Below are positions 1 to 15,300 of a stretch of 64,000 nucleotides of DNA, one piece after another (positions within the stretch are counted from its first letter, which is position 1; the number at the start of each line of letters is the position of its first letter). The position numbers and the translations under genes were made by a program. The notes under the pieces were generated by a model that ran no database searches, was not told the origin of the DNA, and saw nothing but the letters and a program-made list of their open reading frames with translations. Source of the stretch: Phaenicophaeus curvirostris (lineage: Eukaryota > Chordata > Aves > Cuculiformes > Cuculidae). The stretch spans positions 36,924,512-36,988,511 of the forward strand of contig NC_091431.1 in NCBI RefSeq assembly GCF_032191515.1. The letters run 5' to 3'.

Positions 1-173
1 TCTTTGTTACTCTGAGGCGGTCATCCTCTGCTTACCTTAAATATGCCAAAGCTATCTGGTATAGACCTGTAAGTCTGGTGATCTTCATGAGAAGTTGCAG
101 AGTTGAAATCCAGTGTTACTGTATTGCATTTTTTAGCTGATACTGATTTCGTAACCTTTTTTTTATTGTGTAG

Positions 174-308
174 GACAAAGTTGGAGAATTTGCAAGACTA
201 AGTAAGATTGAGTTGCTTGAAGCCACTGAAAAATCCATCGGTCCTCCAGAAATGTACCAATTTCACTGTGAACTGAAAAACTTCAGAGAAAAGGAAAGAG
301 AACTGGAG
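174..308 (+). CDS. SMC5: SMC5 coding exon a (45 codons)
   Basis: The acceptor is tttattgtgtag before 174 and the donor is gtaaac after 308, phase 0 at both ends. It encodes DKVGEFARLSKIELLEATEK and GPPEM, the segment where the N-terminal ATPase head passes into the first coiled-coil arm. Bases 1-173 are the tail of the preceding intron. The following intron (309-1410) holds nothing recognisable. Confidence 0.95.
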
Positions 309-3300
309 GTAAACATACACATTATAGAGATAGAGAGTAGTGACTGTAGGGAAATAAGCATGATAAAATATAATGAGAGTTCTTGCAGAACTAGGTATGG
401 TGTTTATTTACGGAGCCTGTGGTAAGGTGATTTGACTAACTGACACCCGTCTTCTCTCTGATTTCATTCACTCTGACGCTTACCTGCTTATAAGCATGAA
501 GATGTGTGTGCAAGTGGTCCGGACAAAGAAGACAAGGAACATTTGTTGTCAAGTATTTATTGCTTCCCTAGGATTCTTGACTGGCAGTAACTTTTCTGGA
601 CACATCCTTTGTGCCTTTTACAAGTTACCTGCTGTTACAGGATGCTCCTTTGCTGATTTCAGCTGCCATACATTATGGACAATATTGTTGCCTGCTACCT
701 GTTACTCCTGGTTTGGAATATTGACAGAGAGGAAAAGGGAGAGTGTATGCAATAAGCTTTAACTTTGTTGTCATTGTGGTGTTAGGGCACAAGGTGTTTT
801 CCTGTCAGTTACTTGTACTGCAGTCTTAACAAAGTGCAGGCCTAGTAGGTTTCGCAGAAGTAATTTGCTCCTTGCTGTTACTGCTGGAAATGGTGTCTTG
901 GGAACAGAGTTCTGGGAACAGTGTTGCTAGCCATACAGGCCATTCTTTTAATTCTTGGTTCTGCTGTTTCTTCTTGTGCTTGTGCATGCACATGCTTTTC
1001 TGCTTATAGACAGCATTCACGTACTAACCATAATATTTCTGTTACAAATCTCTACAAGATCTTTCACAAGCATTTTTGATAATTAATTTATCAAAACCAG
1101 TTATGGTGGATATTAACATCTAGATTCATGGAAGCTTGAGCTGTAGAGTGTAACTTCCTGAGAAAATAAAATAAAAAAATATTTTCTTTGGATTAAGATT
1201 TCTGTTTAAATTGGACTTGTTTCACAAAGATACTTTAAAAAGCTGGACAACTATTCATAATTTGGTTGTTGCCCTCTAATTACTGCTATACTAAAACATC
1301 TTCTCTAGTAGTAGGTTTCTGTTTTAATGTACAGGTGAAGTGCGGACTGTTTCTGAAAAGTGTTTTCACGAAGTAGATGCTGTAACATAGAAAAACGTAT
1401 ATTCTTACAGAACTTATGCAGAGACAAAACTAACTCTTTGGAGAAAATGAAGCAGAGGATTGAACAATGCCAACAAGATGTTGAGAGATACCATGAGCGC
1501 AAGCGCCACTTAGACTTAATTGAGATGCTTGAGAGGAAAAGGCCATGGGTGGTAAGTTTTTTTTCTTTTCCTAGTAGTGCAGTATTAGAAATACGTCAAA
1601 AGTTTCTTTAAAAAAAGCTAAGCATCATTACAATTGCTTGTTGCAACTAGGCTAGATCTTGAAATACTGTTCTAGGCCTAACTTTGATCAGAGGTTTGCT
1701 TGCACATGTAGCTGAACTGAAGAAGTTTCTTAAGAAGTAACTTGAGTAGTTGCTGCCCATTTAGGAAAACAGTTGCTCTTGGTCCAGGAGCAGTACTCCT
1801 TTTATTCCTTGCAGACAACTGGCTTGACTGAAGCTGTGGCTCGCCAATTCCAACCACTGCTTCTGGCTGTAGTGGATGTGGATTTGTGGGTTTTTTTTTT
1901 TTTTATCAACTTGCCTTCCCCCTTTGCTAATCTTAATTTATTAATTCAGATTTGGTGTGCCTGGCATAGATCATAATTGCCAGTCTCTAATGCTGGCGTT
2001 TGGAGAGTTGGAAATTTCTGACAATTTAAGAGCGTAGAATCAAGGACGGGTCATTTATACATAGCAGAATAAGTCTTTCTGAACAGCACTTTGCTAGTTT
2101 AATGTTGAATGGTCAGTCAGATTAAATTATTGTAAACAGTTTAGGGTGATGTGGATTTTATAATATTGAAGCAAAATGTCATTTGCCTTGTTTACCAGTT
2201 TTATGTAATTCACGAAATACAGAAATTATCAAAACTTACACATAATATTTGTGGAGGATTTCGAAAACTTTTGTAAGGTATTTTATTGCAGTTTTGCAGA
2301 AAAACTTCATTTCCCTTGTATCTTGAAGAGCAGCTGGTTTCAGGGGGATATATGAGAGATATAGGAGCAGCAATTGAAATTGATCTCTGGTGGCAGGTGT
2401 TAAGGATGTGGCCTGAGTGGTCAGTGCCATTAGGACTGGACTTATGCACTCATGGAAAGATGCAGGTTTTTTTGTACTACACATGCATTATAGCCTTGCT
2501 TAGTTAACAAGGAGAGAGTTATTAGAAGAGCAGTAGTCTTGCATAGTTAATGTAGACTGATACTCATTATTCTCTACAGCAAGATATCTGTTGATACAGA
2601 ACTCTGAAGACTGGTCAGAAGCTGGTGGTAGGAAAATTAAGAGTCTTACAGCCTGTCAGTTAAATTACCTTCCATAATTTTGAGAGAGCTGCTATTAATG
2701 TTTGCTAAGCAAATTTAGACAGACTACTTGACATGTTACTCTTTCACTGCGGTGTTCTAGACAGTTTGCATTGAGTATATTAAATACTTCTGATGGGTGC
2801 AAAAGCAGGAAAAAAATTAACTTTTTTGCCACTGAATCCATAGAAACATCAATGCGTTTTGACACTTGATTGAAGTTCAGATTTGCAGTGTAGGATCAAT
2901 ACTGTGTGGCTAATTGTTTACTAGAAAGCACTTCCATGTGATAATAATGTACAGTTGAAATCAGGTCATCAACATAGTTGTTTTACTACCTGGAAGATTT
3001 CACTTATAGGCTGCAACAAAATTTCACATTCCATTGTGATCTTCAGTGTAGAAGATTTTCTGTTTTGTGGTTTGTAAAATCCATCTAAAGGATCTCTTGG
3101 CGTTCTCCTATATTGCAAAATCAATCTTTCTAAAAGAAGAAATGCATTCTCTTACAAGGGCATATTTCTTTGTCATCTAACCTAGTACTGTTTAAACCTG
3201 AGAATGAACATTTTTGATGTTTTAAAATTGAGTTCACCAAAGCTGAGGGTAGCATGGGAATTCATTCTTTCTGTGGATCTTCTGCCTCCTAGCTCCCCAA

Positions 3301-6300
3301 AAGGTAAGTTTCTACATGTAAACCAGACATACCTAGCTATTTGCCTCTGCAACAAAGAAGAATAGCTAAGTGAGCCTGCAAATCAGTCAGGAGGCAGATG
3401 CATGGACAATGAGAAACATTATGAAATGGAGAAGATGGATAGCCTGGAAACAGGTCAGCTGAACTGTGACACTGAATTGACTCGTCATCTTGAGTGAAGA
3501 AGAGGAATTCTAGTGCTGAACTTGTTTTGCTGTTTCACCACTGTAGAACTATGTTTTTATTCTGAACACTTCACTGCTCTTCACCTGAGGAACACTTTTC
3601 TAACTGAGTGTTTTTTATAGTCTGTGCCAGCTGGACTAGAGGAGCTACATTTTTTTGGACTTAGATATCCCTTATTTTGTAGGCTTTTTAAGTATAGGAG
3701 TTTCTTGCCCCTCCGAGCTTAAGTTTGAGGTAGAATGGTATACCATAAGGTATACTTCCAGCTGAGGGAAAGTATAAATGCTTTAACTCTAACTTTGCAA
3801 TGGTGACTGCTGATTGTACTCCACATTATAGGATTACAGCAGCTTTCTTCAGATACTCTTTGGCTTTATGAAAAAGATGTTATAAAGGAAGAATTTGGAC
3901 TTATTTTTAAATTAGTCTATTTGTGATTAATAGTAGTTGTTTACTAGCAAGTTTATTAAATAACTAACTAGGAAAAAGTGGTAGCAAATAAAGCAGAGTT
4001 AGGTGTTACAAATAGAGCTTTCAGACTACCCTTGGTTTTGGTTTTTTTTGGTACTCCAAAACTTGGAATAATCTAGGCATATGCTCTAAACCAGGAGCTT
4101 TCTTTAGTGCCTGCCAGCTCCAACAGCTTTCCCTTCCTCTACACCCTCACATACTCGTATCTAGCCTCTTCCCACTAGTCCTCTTGAATGTCTTTTCTTC
4201 TTGTGAACCCTTAGAAATCATTGAATGTCATGTTTTTGTCATTGTTGTTTTGTTTTTTCTTCTTCCCTCTCCCATATCCAGACAGCATTACACAAAAATA
4301 ATCACTAGTAATGACTCCTTCAACTACTTCCTCCGCAAAATTCTTCCCTACTTGAAGTGGAAGTTCTTGGTCACTGCAGTCTTTCTTCTCAGGAATGCAT
4401 CTCCAATTAAGCTCCCTACATAGTGGCTTGCCTGGTATTTGTACTATATGGTAGAGGTTTTGTTTGCTTTCCCAAGTTCTGTTCCAGTCTATCTCACTCA
4501 GTTTATTTCAGAATTATGGCTGTTATTGACTATGATTTGTCCAGCTCGTTCCTTTAGAAGTGTTCTGTGGTTATTTGCTTCTCAGCTTGAGGACTTCTTC
4601 TCAGACTATAGGCACAGGGGTTTAAAGAATTACTTTCTCCACACCAATCTCAGATGGACTTAGAGGCAAGGTGGTAGCACACAAATGGATTGTTTCTTCT
4701 GCTACTTTAATTGCGTATTATTTAACCATTAAATGTGTGTGCCTTTCATGGAGGACTGGATGATCCATACCTCTCCTAGCCTTACTGACCAGTGATGGGA
4801 AGATCACTTAAGTAGTTTCTCTAATCTTAGCTTCTGAATGAGATTCTTCTCCTAAAACTCATGTACAGTTACATAAAATATTAGAACAGTAAAACAAAAG
4901 TGGAATAGAAGACAACAATCTTTCATTATTTTACTTTCAACTCCTTCAAGGAATATGAAAACATTCGTCAGCAGCATGAGGAAGTGAAACAAATGCGAGA
5001 CCAAGCCAAGGAAGCCCTGAAGAATCAGAAAAAAATGCAGTCCCCAGTAACAAAAAAAATCCAGGAAATTGAAGAACATCTTAAGAGTCTGGATTTGAAA
5101 ATCAGAGATAAGGTTGGTATCTTAAGTTCTCGGTTCACATATGGAGCATGTGTTCTATGTTCAACTTTGTAAAGTATAAAGCAATAATCTTTCTTCCTAG
5201 TGTTCCAGTAGAAATGATGTGTTTCAGCAGAAATTTTTCTGAAGTACTCTAGTACTCATGCCCTTGGTTCTCACTGCCTTCTTCATGTCTCTGTTCCATT
5301 AAAAGCAGTAAAACACAAGAAATGCATTTCCTGGGAAACCTTCAGGAGTAACTCTGATAGTCCCCTCACTTTTTATTATAAAAGGAGAGAAATTTTATAT
5401 TTCTCTTCGTAGAACATTCAAAATCTTCAGGCCTGTAACATTACAGTTTCATTAAGTTAGATACTTACTTCAAATTACTTACCTGTTTTCGCCTGTTCCG
5501 TAGTCTGGGTTTGTGGATGCTTTTTTTTATCTTCTTAAAAAGCAGTCAGTTTGCGTGGTTAATTTAAGCTATATTACAACTTTTCTGCCTTAAAAATATT
5601 CCTCTAACTTAATTTCATTAGTAGGGTGTATTTTTTTCATTAGACAGTAATCCTCCATCAGTTGTGCATACCACTATGCATAAGAGAATTATGAAATCAC
5701 TGGTTTGCCACTATTAAATCTACCTATGCCTTATAGCTTGCTATCTGTTTTTTTGAATGGCTGCTCTCTCTGGGGGTACAGAAAATTACTGTTGCTGTAT
5801 GACAAATAGGAAACTACTGTAATTTTCTGCAGGATTTTTAACTATTGTATTATCCAGGCTGCAGATGTCATCATATGCATAGGCTGCCCAAATTTTTAAT
5901 AGGTAGCCAAAGCTAGATTATAACACGAGAATGTTTGCTGCAGTGACTTCTGTTTGAAGATAACTGATCAGATCAAAGGACTTGGTGTTGAAACACATTT
6001 GACACCTGTAGAGGACTGCTGTAATGAAACGTGTTGTAGAATCAGGGTCTGGATCTTCAATGGCATTTAGGGCACTGAGCTAATACACTCTCCATGTGCT
6101 TTCTTTAAGAATGCAAACAAATACCTTCCTCCCCAACAACTGAAAAAAAAAAAACCCGAACCACAAAAGTAATAAAAAATCAAACCCAAAAATAAACAAA
6201 GACCAAAAAAACCAAAATAAACCAAAAATAAACAAACAAAGACCAAACAAACAAAACCCACAGATTGTTAACACTTCTGGTTTTGTTGTGCGGCAGCTGT

Positions 6301-9300
6301 ACGAGGCAATACTACTTTGCCAAGTATATTATTATTAGTAGGAAAGCCTTTTGCTAAACTTGTCCTTTGAATTTTGTTTCACAATACTGCAAGACATTAT
6401 AATAAATGTGATTCAGAATACCTAAACCTTTAAGACATGGCAGTTTTATTTAAGTGGGCTATTTTGGCTGTGGTTGGGGTTTTTAATTTTTTTTTGTGGG
6501 TGTTCGTTGCTGTTTAAGAGTGTTTCCTTCAAGGAAAGTTAATAGCTAGAACCTTGTAATTAATTCTCGTAGCACAGTAAGGACCTTCATGCATATGAAG
6601 TGCTAGGCTTTGTTTTCACCACTTGGTATATACTGCTAGGTTTTACTCATATCTTCGTTTTTAATTAACGTTATGCACTTTTTTTTAAACAGTAAAGAAT
6701 TCTACTGAACCATTGCTACCATAATTCTTAGAATTATTGGGCTTTGTTACTTTAAAATGAACCTCTATTGGTATGAGTTATCTTGTTTCTATGAGAAGCA
6801 GGACAGAAAGTGACCATTTTAGTTTTAACTTGCAGGGAGCATGCTCAGCATAGACTATTTTTACCATTATTTTGATTGTAATGTGTAGCTGGTACTGTAT
6901 TGTATATACTATTATTATAAGACATTTTCAATCATTATATTTATTCTGCTATTAAATGATATATCCAAGTCTAATTTGAATTATTCATACCTCATCTTGA
7001 AGAAGCCCCCACATAATCCAGAATCATTGAAAAATGAATATTGTATACCTTGATATGTCACAAACAATTTTTATGACATTACACAAGTTAACAAGATGTT
7101 TGAGGTGCATTGCTACTTCTTGAACTTTTGTGACAGTAGCTCTTTTTTTTGGGTACTGAAATCCATTTCCCACTGACCTTCTTAGCTGGGCTGTGAAAAA
7201 TTCTTTTAAAGGAGAATGAGTGCTGCTTGCACTGTCAGAGGATAGTTTTGACCCAAGGCAAAACCTCAAGGCTTTTAAGCCGTACCTTATAATCCTTAAA
7301 TTGCTTTTATAGTTCTTCACTTTTTCATAGATGCTGCTTGTATTTATTGTAACTTAGAATTTTACTTGTAGGTGCAAGCATTGATAAGCATTTCATAGAT
7401 AATTGTGCTGTGAGTCAGCAGGAGTTGATCAATGAATGATTTTGTTATAAAAAAGATGCAAATATTTTTTTCTGCAAAAGTTTTTGGGTTTTTTTTCAGG
7501 GCAGATTTTATTTTGGCATTAAGAGAAAACAGTTTAGAATTTTAAATCCTGTCTGTTTCAGACACACAGACCTGCAGGGAGTGTAATTTGTCTTCAGACC
7601 CTTTGGTCCAGGCTTATATCCATTATCAAACAACTGTAATCCTGACTTCTTGAGATACTGCTCTTGGCTTGAGGTTATGTATGTGAGAGCAGAGATAAAT
7701 CACCTCTTCATTGCATCTTGTTTGCACTTTGTAACACCATGCCTGGCTTTTTTCCAACAGACTTTGTCTGGAAGGACCTGAACTTAAAAGTAAAGGCAGA
7801 GCTAAATGTGGGAAGAAATTAATGTATCAAGACATTGCATGACTGTTTCTCTTGTCTCTCTGTGCTAAAACCATTTAGGTTTTAACCTAGAGCTTAAAAG
7901 AGTTGATAAAATTGTGTGAGAGAAGCCTAGAGTAGTTTCCACTTTAGGCTCTTTAAATGCATTCGAACAGAGTGGACTATGCATTGCAACTTTTCTAGCA
8001 ACATTTGACACTATAAAACAGCGTGTCATGGTTGTACTGTGAAAATCATAAAGACAATTATAGCTGTTAATCTGTATGGCTCACTTTGCAGGAAGACATT
8101 TCTTACAGCGAGAGTGCTGTGTGTGTTTCCATTCGGCTCTGGAATTTACTCACAATCTTTTCATCCTCTGCAGTGTTGTGCTTGCATTGTTTTCAGCCTT
8201 GAGGGTTCAGGGAAGGAAGCATTGTACGCTTTGACTGTGTACAAGACTCAGCTGTACATGTACCAGGGCAACCTGACCTAGTAAGACCTGCTTTGAACAA
8301 CAGATTGAACTGTGTCATGCCCCAGAAGTCCCTTACAATCTATATTATTCTACAACTCTATAGATGCTGAGAAAGACAACAGAAGAGACATGGATGCCTG
8401 TACATGATCAATAAGTTGTCAGGCTCAGCTGTGTAAGATGCAGTTTTAGCACAATGTGCTTTGGAGGTAGGATGACTTTGACAAATTCTCTTTTGGCTGA
8501 CCCATGCCTAAGAACTTACGCCTTTCTTGCTGTAAGCGTAAGATTTCTATGGTACAATTGGTTTGGAAAAAAGAGACAAGATAGTTCTGTTGTAAGGATC
8601 TGATTGTGGTATTTTTATTGAATTTGAGAAAGGAGATATTTTAATTTCAGATTAGGTTAGGAGGCTTCTCTTGTCATGCCTGAATTTGCAGATCTATAGC
8701 TCTTCAAAAAGAGGAGGAATGTCTATGAACTTTGGAAGAAGGGAGGGACATCTTGGGTAGACTACAGGGAGGAAGTGAGATCATGCAGAGGAAAAACCAG
8801 GAGGGCTAAAGCCCAACTAGAGCTCAGATTGGCCATGTTGGTGAAAGATAATAAAAAGTCTTTCTATAAACACATCAATAACAAAAGGAGGACCAGGGAC
8901 AATATCTAGTGTTTTTTGGATGCAAGGGGAACAACTGTGACAAAGGATGAGGACAAGGCTGAGGTACTTAATGCCATCTTTGCCTCAGTCTTCGTTAGTA
9001 AGGCAAGTTGTTCCCTGTGTGTACATCCCCAGGAGTTAGAGGAGCAGAAGAAAGCTCCCATGATCCAAGAGGAAGTGGTTAGAGACTTGCTTGTCCTACT
9101 AGACACCCACAAGTCTACGGGGATGGATAAGATCCACCTGACGATATTGGGGTAGCTGGTGGATGTGCTTGCCAAAGCCCTTTCCATCATCTTCCAACAG
9201 TCCTGGCTGACTGGAGAAGTTCCACTTGACTGGAGGTTGGCTGACGTTCCCATCTACAAGGAGGGTTGGAGGGAGGACCCAGGAAACTACAGGCCTGTCA

Positions 9301-12300
9301 GTCTGACCTCAGTGCCAGGGAAAGTCATGGAACAGGTGATCTTGGGTGCTGTCATGAAGCACATGCAAGAGAACTGGGTGATCAGGCCCAGTCAACATGG
9401 GTTCACAAAAGGCAGGTCTTGCCAAACTAACCTGATTGCCTTCTATGACAAAGTGACTCGGCTGCTGGATGAGGGAAAGGCTGTGGATGTGGTCTTCCTG
9501 GACTTCAGTAAAGCCTTTGACAGAGTGTCTCACAGCATTCTGCTTCGGAAACTGACAGCCTCTGGCCTGGACAGGTGCATGCTCTCCTGGGTGGAAAACT
9601 AGTTGGCTGGCCAGGCCCAAGGAGTGGTGGTAAATGGAGGTAACTGCAGGTGGAGGCCAGTTACAAGTGGTGTCCCCAGGGCTCAATGCTGGGTCCAGTC
9701 CTGTCCAGTATCTTTATCAGTGTCCTAGATGAAGGCACTGAGGGCACGCTTAGTAAGTGTGAAGACAGCGCTGAGCTGGGAGGTGGTGTTGATCTGCTAG
9801 AGGGACCCTCTCCAAAGGGATCTGAACAGGCTGGACCACGGGGCTGGGCTCAATGTCATTAAGGTCAGCAAGGCCAAATGCTGGGTCCTACGCTTGGGCC
9901 ACAAGAACCCTGTGCAGTGCTACAGACAAGGGGAAGAGTGGCTAGAAAGCTGCTTGGAGAAGGAGCTGGGGATGTTGGTTGACAGCCGACTGAACATGAG
10001 TCAGCAGTGTGCCCAGGTGGCGAAGAAGGCCTATGGCATCTTGGCTTGGATCGGAAATGGCATGGCCAGCAGGTCTAGGGAGGTTATTCTCCTTCTGTAC
10101 TCGGCACTGGTGAGCCTATACCTCAAATACTGTGTTCAGTTCTGGGCCCCTCACCACAAGAAGGATGTTGAGGCTCTGGAGTGAGTCCAGAGAGGAGCAA
10201 CAGAGTTGGTGAGGGCCTGGAGAACAAGTCTTATGAGGTGCAGCTGAGGGAACTGGGGTTGTTTAGTCCTGAGAAGATGAGGCTGAGGGGTGTCCTTACT
10301 GCTCTCTACAACTACCTGAAGGGTGGCTGTAGAGAGGAGGGAGCTGGCCTCTTCTCCCAGGTGTCAGGGGCTGGGACAAGCAGCAGTGGCCTCAAGCTGC
10401 ACCAGGGGAGGTTCAGACTAGATACCAGAAAGAAATTTTTCACAGAAGGGGTCATTGGGCACTGGAACAGGCTGCCCAGGGAGGTGGTTGAGTCACCTTT
10501 CCTGGAGGTGTTTAAAAGACAGGTAGACGAGGTGCTCAGGGACATGGTTTAGGGGCAGAGAGGAATGGTTGGATTTGATTATCCAATAGCTATTTTCCAG
10601 CCTGGTGATTCTGTTATTCTATGAATGCTTGTCAATAGTTTATATGGCATTATTCAGTTGTTCACAAATTGCTGAAAACGTACATGTTAGAGGTACAAAC
10701 AAGAATAGTAAGAAATTGGTACAAATGACTTTGTCAGTAATGAAATGTGGAATAAATGCTTAGTTATGCATATACACAATGTTCTTTAAATATTACTGTT
10801 TTTCACAAATATATCTATAACTGAATTTATGACTCTATCATTATACAGACTGCTGAAATCAAAGATGCTTCTCAAAGGTATAAACAGAAGCAAGATGCTT
10901 TGGAGATGAAAGATAAACAAGTAAGATTCTTGATATTTGTGACTTTTTTGGCTTTGCTGGTGTAATTATTTAGTACTAGTACTAACTATAGCCTATGCTG
11001 TGTTCAGGCAGAATGCTGCTTCTTAAATTTTTCTGTAAACCACGGATACAGGGGCTTTTTGGCTGCTCTTCTGTTAGCACAGAGAGAAATTTCTCCAAAG
11101 AGGATTCAGATGTTTGCACACTTCATTCTCTGAAGTCTATTAGTCAAACAGGTATTACTGAGAGACAGGTGTTTACTACATAAAATTGGTTACCTTAATG
11201 CAACAAAATTAGGAATAGCCAGTGTGTATATTAGAGGCTCTTCTTGAAAAGTTACAGCCTTTATAGTATAGTAATGCTGTCAGCATTGATCATGCTTTCA
11301 AGTATTCTATGCTTCTGTTGAGTGTATACGTCCAGCATTTTCTAAAATGAAAATGCCAAGATATGTTGTAAAATAGTTACGGAACTTCATCTAAGCATGG
11401 TCCAGAAGTGTATAAGTAAATGTGTAAGCATGTGGAGTCAATGTTGCACATTGCGATTGTGTTACAGGTTTTATGCAATCCTATACTAGCTTTGAGATGT
11501 CTTAAAGGAGATCTTAAGCTTTAAGCTTCTGCTTTTGTAGAAATAAAGGAACTTCAAAAATTGGCTAGATTGTATTTTTGCTTAAATGTTCCTAAATCTT
11601 AACAAAATCTTCTCAGTTCTTCAACTGTCTTTTTGGAACTGTAACAGACTTACAGTTTTAGTGCATGGATACATTAGCATTTAATACCAATTGCACACCT
11701 GTCCTAGTTATTTATCGTAGGTTTCATGTGCTAAACTCCTCTAATGTTGGAAATACTCAAAATTCCTAGATTGGAGAAATTAATCAAGCTTTGAGAATGA
11801 AAAAAGATGAAGAAATGGACCGACGGAAGAAAATACACAACACTCACAAGATGATAGAGGAGTGGAAGGAAGAGCTCAATGCAATGACAGTCTGTGAGAA
11901 TCTTCAGGCACCAATTGATGCTGTTAATGATGAGCTAAAAAAATTACAAGAAGAAAAGGCAAATATTGATAGTGATATCTCTGATCTATTAGTAGAAAAA
12001 TTGAACCAAGAGAAAGAAAAGAAAAGTAAGTTACTTGATGTTTGTTGTTGTTTGATTTTGTCTCCTTTTTTATGACAGTTCTTACAGAATCTACTTGTCC
12101 TGCCGTATTGAATAATTTGAGACATTTACCTCAGGACTCATAGTTGTATCTGACGTGTGTAGCAGTCCTCTTGCCTGTTATCAATTTTATTAGAAGCAGC
12201 AGAAACCATTTTCAAAATAGAAAGAACAAGAAGATTCAAAAGTGGCAATTGACCTTAAAACTTCTTTCAAAAAAAGTAGTTTCCTCTGATCTCTGGGTAA

Positions 12301-15300
12301 GGAGACTGATTTGCCAGTTGAAAGTTGTACTGTTAGCAGGATACAAAATCCCAGACCTGAAGCAGAAGTGGTTTGCTTTGAAGATGCAGTGTTTAAAATT
12401 ATTATTTTGGTAGTATATAAACTGCTGATGTTGATCTTGTCCTTTCTAGGTGAATTTGAACTAGTCTTAATTGCAATGAGTTTCTTCATATTAGCCTAGG
12501 TTTTAGAATTAGTTCTTTCTAAGGAACAAAAAATTATAGCTTGGCAAGTAGGGGAGTGTTTTATATCTTCCTCAGTGACTGTAGTACATTTCACTGTACC
12601 TGTCTATCTGGCACTTGTCATAGAATCCAAGAAGAAACTGAGGTATAAAGAGACCAAGTGACCTAGGTAAGGAGACACTGTATGTTTTATGTTGAGAAGC
12701 ACAAAAAGCATTGAATCTGTTTCTCCTGGATAGCAAAGCCTTTAGCACGTGGTCTGTTGTTTTTTTGCTATTGTGGAGTAGCACTCAGACTTACTGTTGA
12801 TAGTCCTACTACCTCTTTCTTCTTGAGGCATTTTTGGCTTTATATACAAAGGTAGAACAAGTTTGGAAGAGAGATATTTTTTGGACTAAATTCCTGATAT
12901 ACTACCACATTTTGTTATATTTTTGTTAAGTCTTTGTTTTATTTTAGATTTTAAGTTCTAGTAGTTCTTAAGATTTCTTTGAAATCAGCAACATCTGTAT
13001 TGTAAAAGAGAAACTCCTAATTCTTATAATCTTTTAACAGCCTTATTGCATTGGAAAATTCTATAATTTATATTTGCTATGGAGTCTGTTAAAGAAACTG
13101 CCTTAAATTACAGGAGTACTTGATTGCATTGAACAACTTAATAATTTAATGAATATGAAGGAAGAGAATCTTAAAGTGAGATTCCGAGACACACACTCTG
13201 CTCTTATGTGGCTAAGAAGGAACAAAGAGAAGTTCAAAAAAAAAGTTTGTGAACCCATGATGCTTGAAGTAAGAAAATTTACTTGCATGTCACTCTAACC
13301 AGTTAACATTTTGTTTATTTGTGCGTTGGAAGACTTCGAGAATGAATCCAAGAGTTTCAAGACATCCTAAATTTTATTTTATGTTTTGGTTCAATGGATG
13401 CTGTATTGACTAGGAATAGCAGGACTAAATTTCAGAGACTACTGCTTTTCTAGTGCATTGTTCCATATTATCCTATCCTCTTATCCTATCCTTTTATAAA
13501 ATGTGCTCCACATTATGTGAACAGGATTAACTCCAGTGCACTCCTCCTGCTCTTCAGAATTGCAAGCTTATTTTGAAAGTACTACAGCTTAAATTAGTTG
13601 AGTTTTGAATATTTGTATACCAATTCTTATGTGTTAGAACTATTCAAAATCACATTTGTTTAGTATGAAATGCCAAGTATTTCCTGTCCTGTTTACTATC
13701 TAGCTAATTTTACAAATGCCGTGATAGGATGCCTTTGCTTTTACTCAAAGGCCTCATTAACCTCTGTAATGTCCACTAATGTCTGAATTTGGTTTTTTTG
13801 ATATAATGTTAGTGTTATGTACTTCTAAGTTCTAGCTTTCAAATTGCTAGTAAGTGTACCCAGCCTTTGGCTAACTTAAGGTTATTGAATTGTGTGGTTG
13901 TCTGTAATTTTGCCCTTGTATGTGACATATAATGATGTGATGTCTAGTTACTGGGGAGAGTTACTGAAGAATTCTAACAGAACACTTGATTCAGATGTGA
14001 AAAGCTTCATCCATCTTTAAGGTGGATTTTTTTGAGAATTGTAAGATAATTTGATCCGCAAATCTCTGTCTTTCTAGGACTTCATAGTTTGGTACTTGCA
14101 GTTCCTTTGATTTGGGTACAGTGAACATCATATTAATAATCAGTGGAATGTGGTGTTCTCTGTTTCTTGATTCCTTAGGTTGTTGTTTCTAAAGGGTGAT
14201 TCTCAGGAATGCTGAGAAGAAAAATGAATGGCTAAAAACTAAACACAGTGATGTGTGAGTTATTATAATTTTCTTCCCAAGAGCATTTGTTGCAAAAAGA
14301 GAGGGAGTATGTTTTTAAACGCACTTAAACATTTTCTTTATTTTCATTAAATGTAGGCTTGGATTATCCTCTGATTGCTTAAAATGTTTTTTGGGGTGGG
14401 GTTAGGTCCAATTGTATTATATCACTTTCTCATTACCTTTATCAGATCAATATGAAAGACAACAGACATGCTAAATATATTGAAAATCACATTTCAGCCA
14501 ATGACATGAGGGCATTTGTTTTTGAGAGTCAAGAGGATATGGAAACATTTCTTAGGGAGGTAAGTAGGAACCAATTTAAAAAATAGATTAAATACTGACT
14601 TAGGAGCCCTAAACTTTGGGATCTACCAAGTAAGTCTGTATTGATTAAGTTTTTAATTGGCAGAATCAGCGCGATAGCTAATACAAAGTATTCAAAGGTT
14701 TTCTTCAGTTTTAAGGTTTTCTTCTGGAATAAGATTTTTTTTTTTAAAAGCCTAGGCCAACTGTTAATGTGGAGAAAAATATCTCCTTTTAGAAATAACC
14801 TGTGTCTTCTTTGATGAGGCAAGAGGCAATAATCACTGAGCCAAAAATACTGTGTCCAAGAAAATGACAAGAGCAGGAAGCTACCAGTTTAGTACAAAGC
14901 ATTTTCAAGGCTTCATGACTAAAGAGGCGCGAGAGCATCTTTGTGAGAAGACAATTTTCCAAGCAGCTTCCAGCAGAATAAGGAGATTTTTCCTTTAGCC
15001 AAATTGATGACACAGAAGGAAAAAAAACACAGGATATGGCATTAACTGTCAATGCTTCCCAACTACTGACTACAGAATAATGTGATTAATGACAAACTGT
15101 CCTGAAACTTTTGACGACCTATCTGCCCTTCAGAGAAACTAGGTGATTTATATATGTGAACTGTAATGGTGATATCTGAGGTTCTGGAAACTTGTCTTGC
15201 CTCCATGGTTGTGGAACCCAGTGCAAGAATGCTTTAAGTAGCTAATCTGATCTTTCATTTGTATCCTTAATTTCTGCCCTGTTACAATCAGGCTTTTCAG

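Noticed and set aside
6067..6274. Two overlapping minus-strand frames rich in Phe, Leu and Gly
   Set aside because: They are the T-rich complement of an A-rich low-complexity tract, with no conserved residues or splice context.
7024..7320. 98-codon minus-strand frame in an SMC5 intron
   Set aside because: No recognisable domain, in AT-rich intron DNA without gene signals.
14529..15052. Overlapping minus-strand frames of 113 and 87 codons in an SMC5 intron
   Set aside because: No family resemblance, no splice or polyadenylation signals, and the two frames are shifted against each other in ordinary intron DNA.
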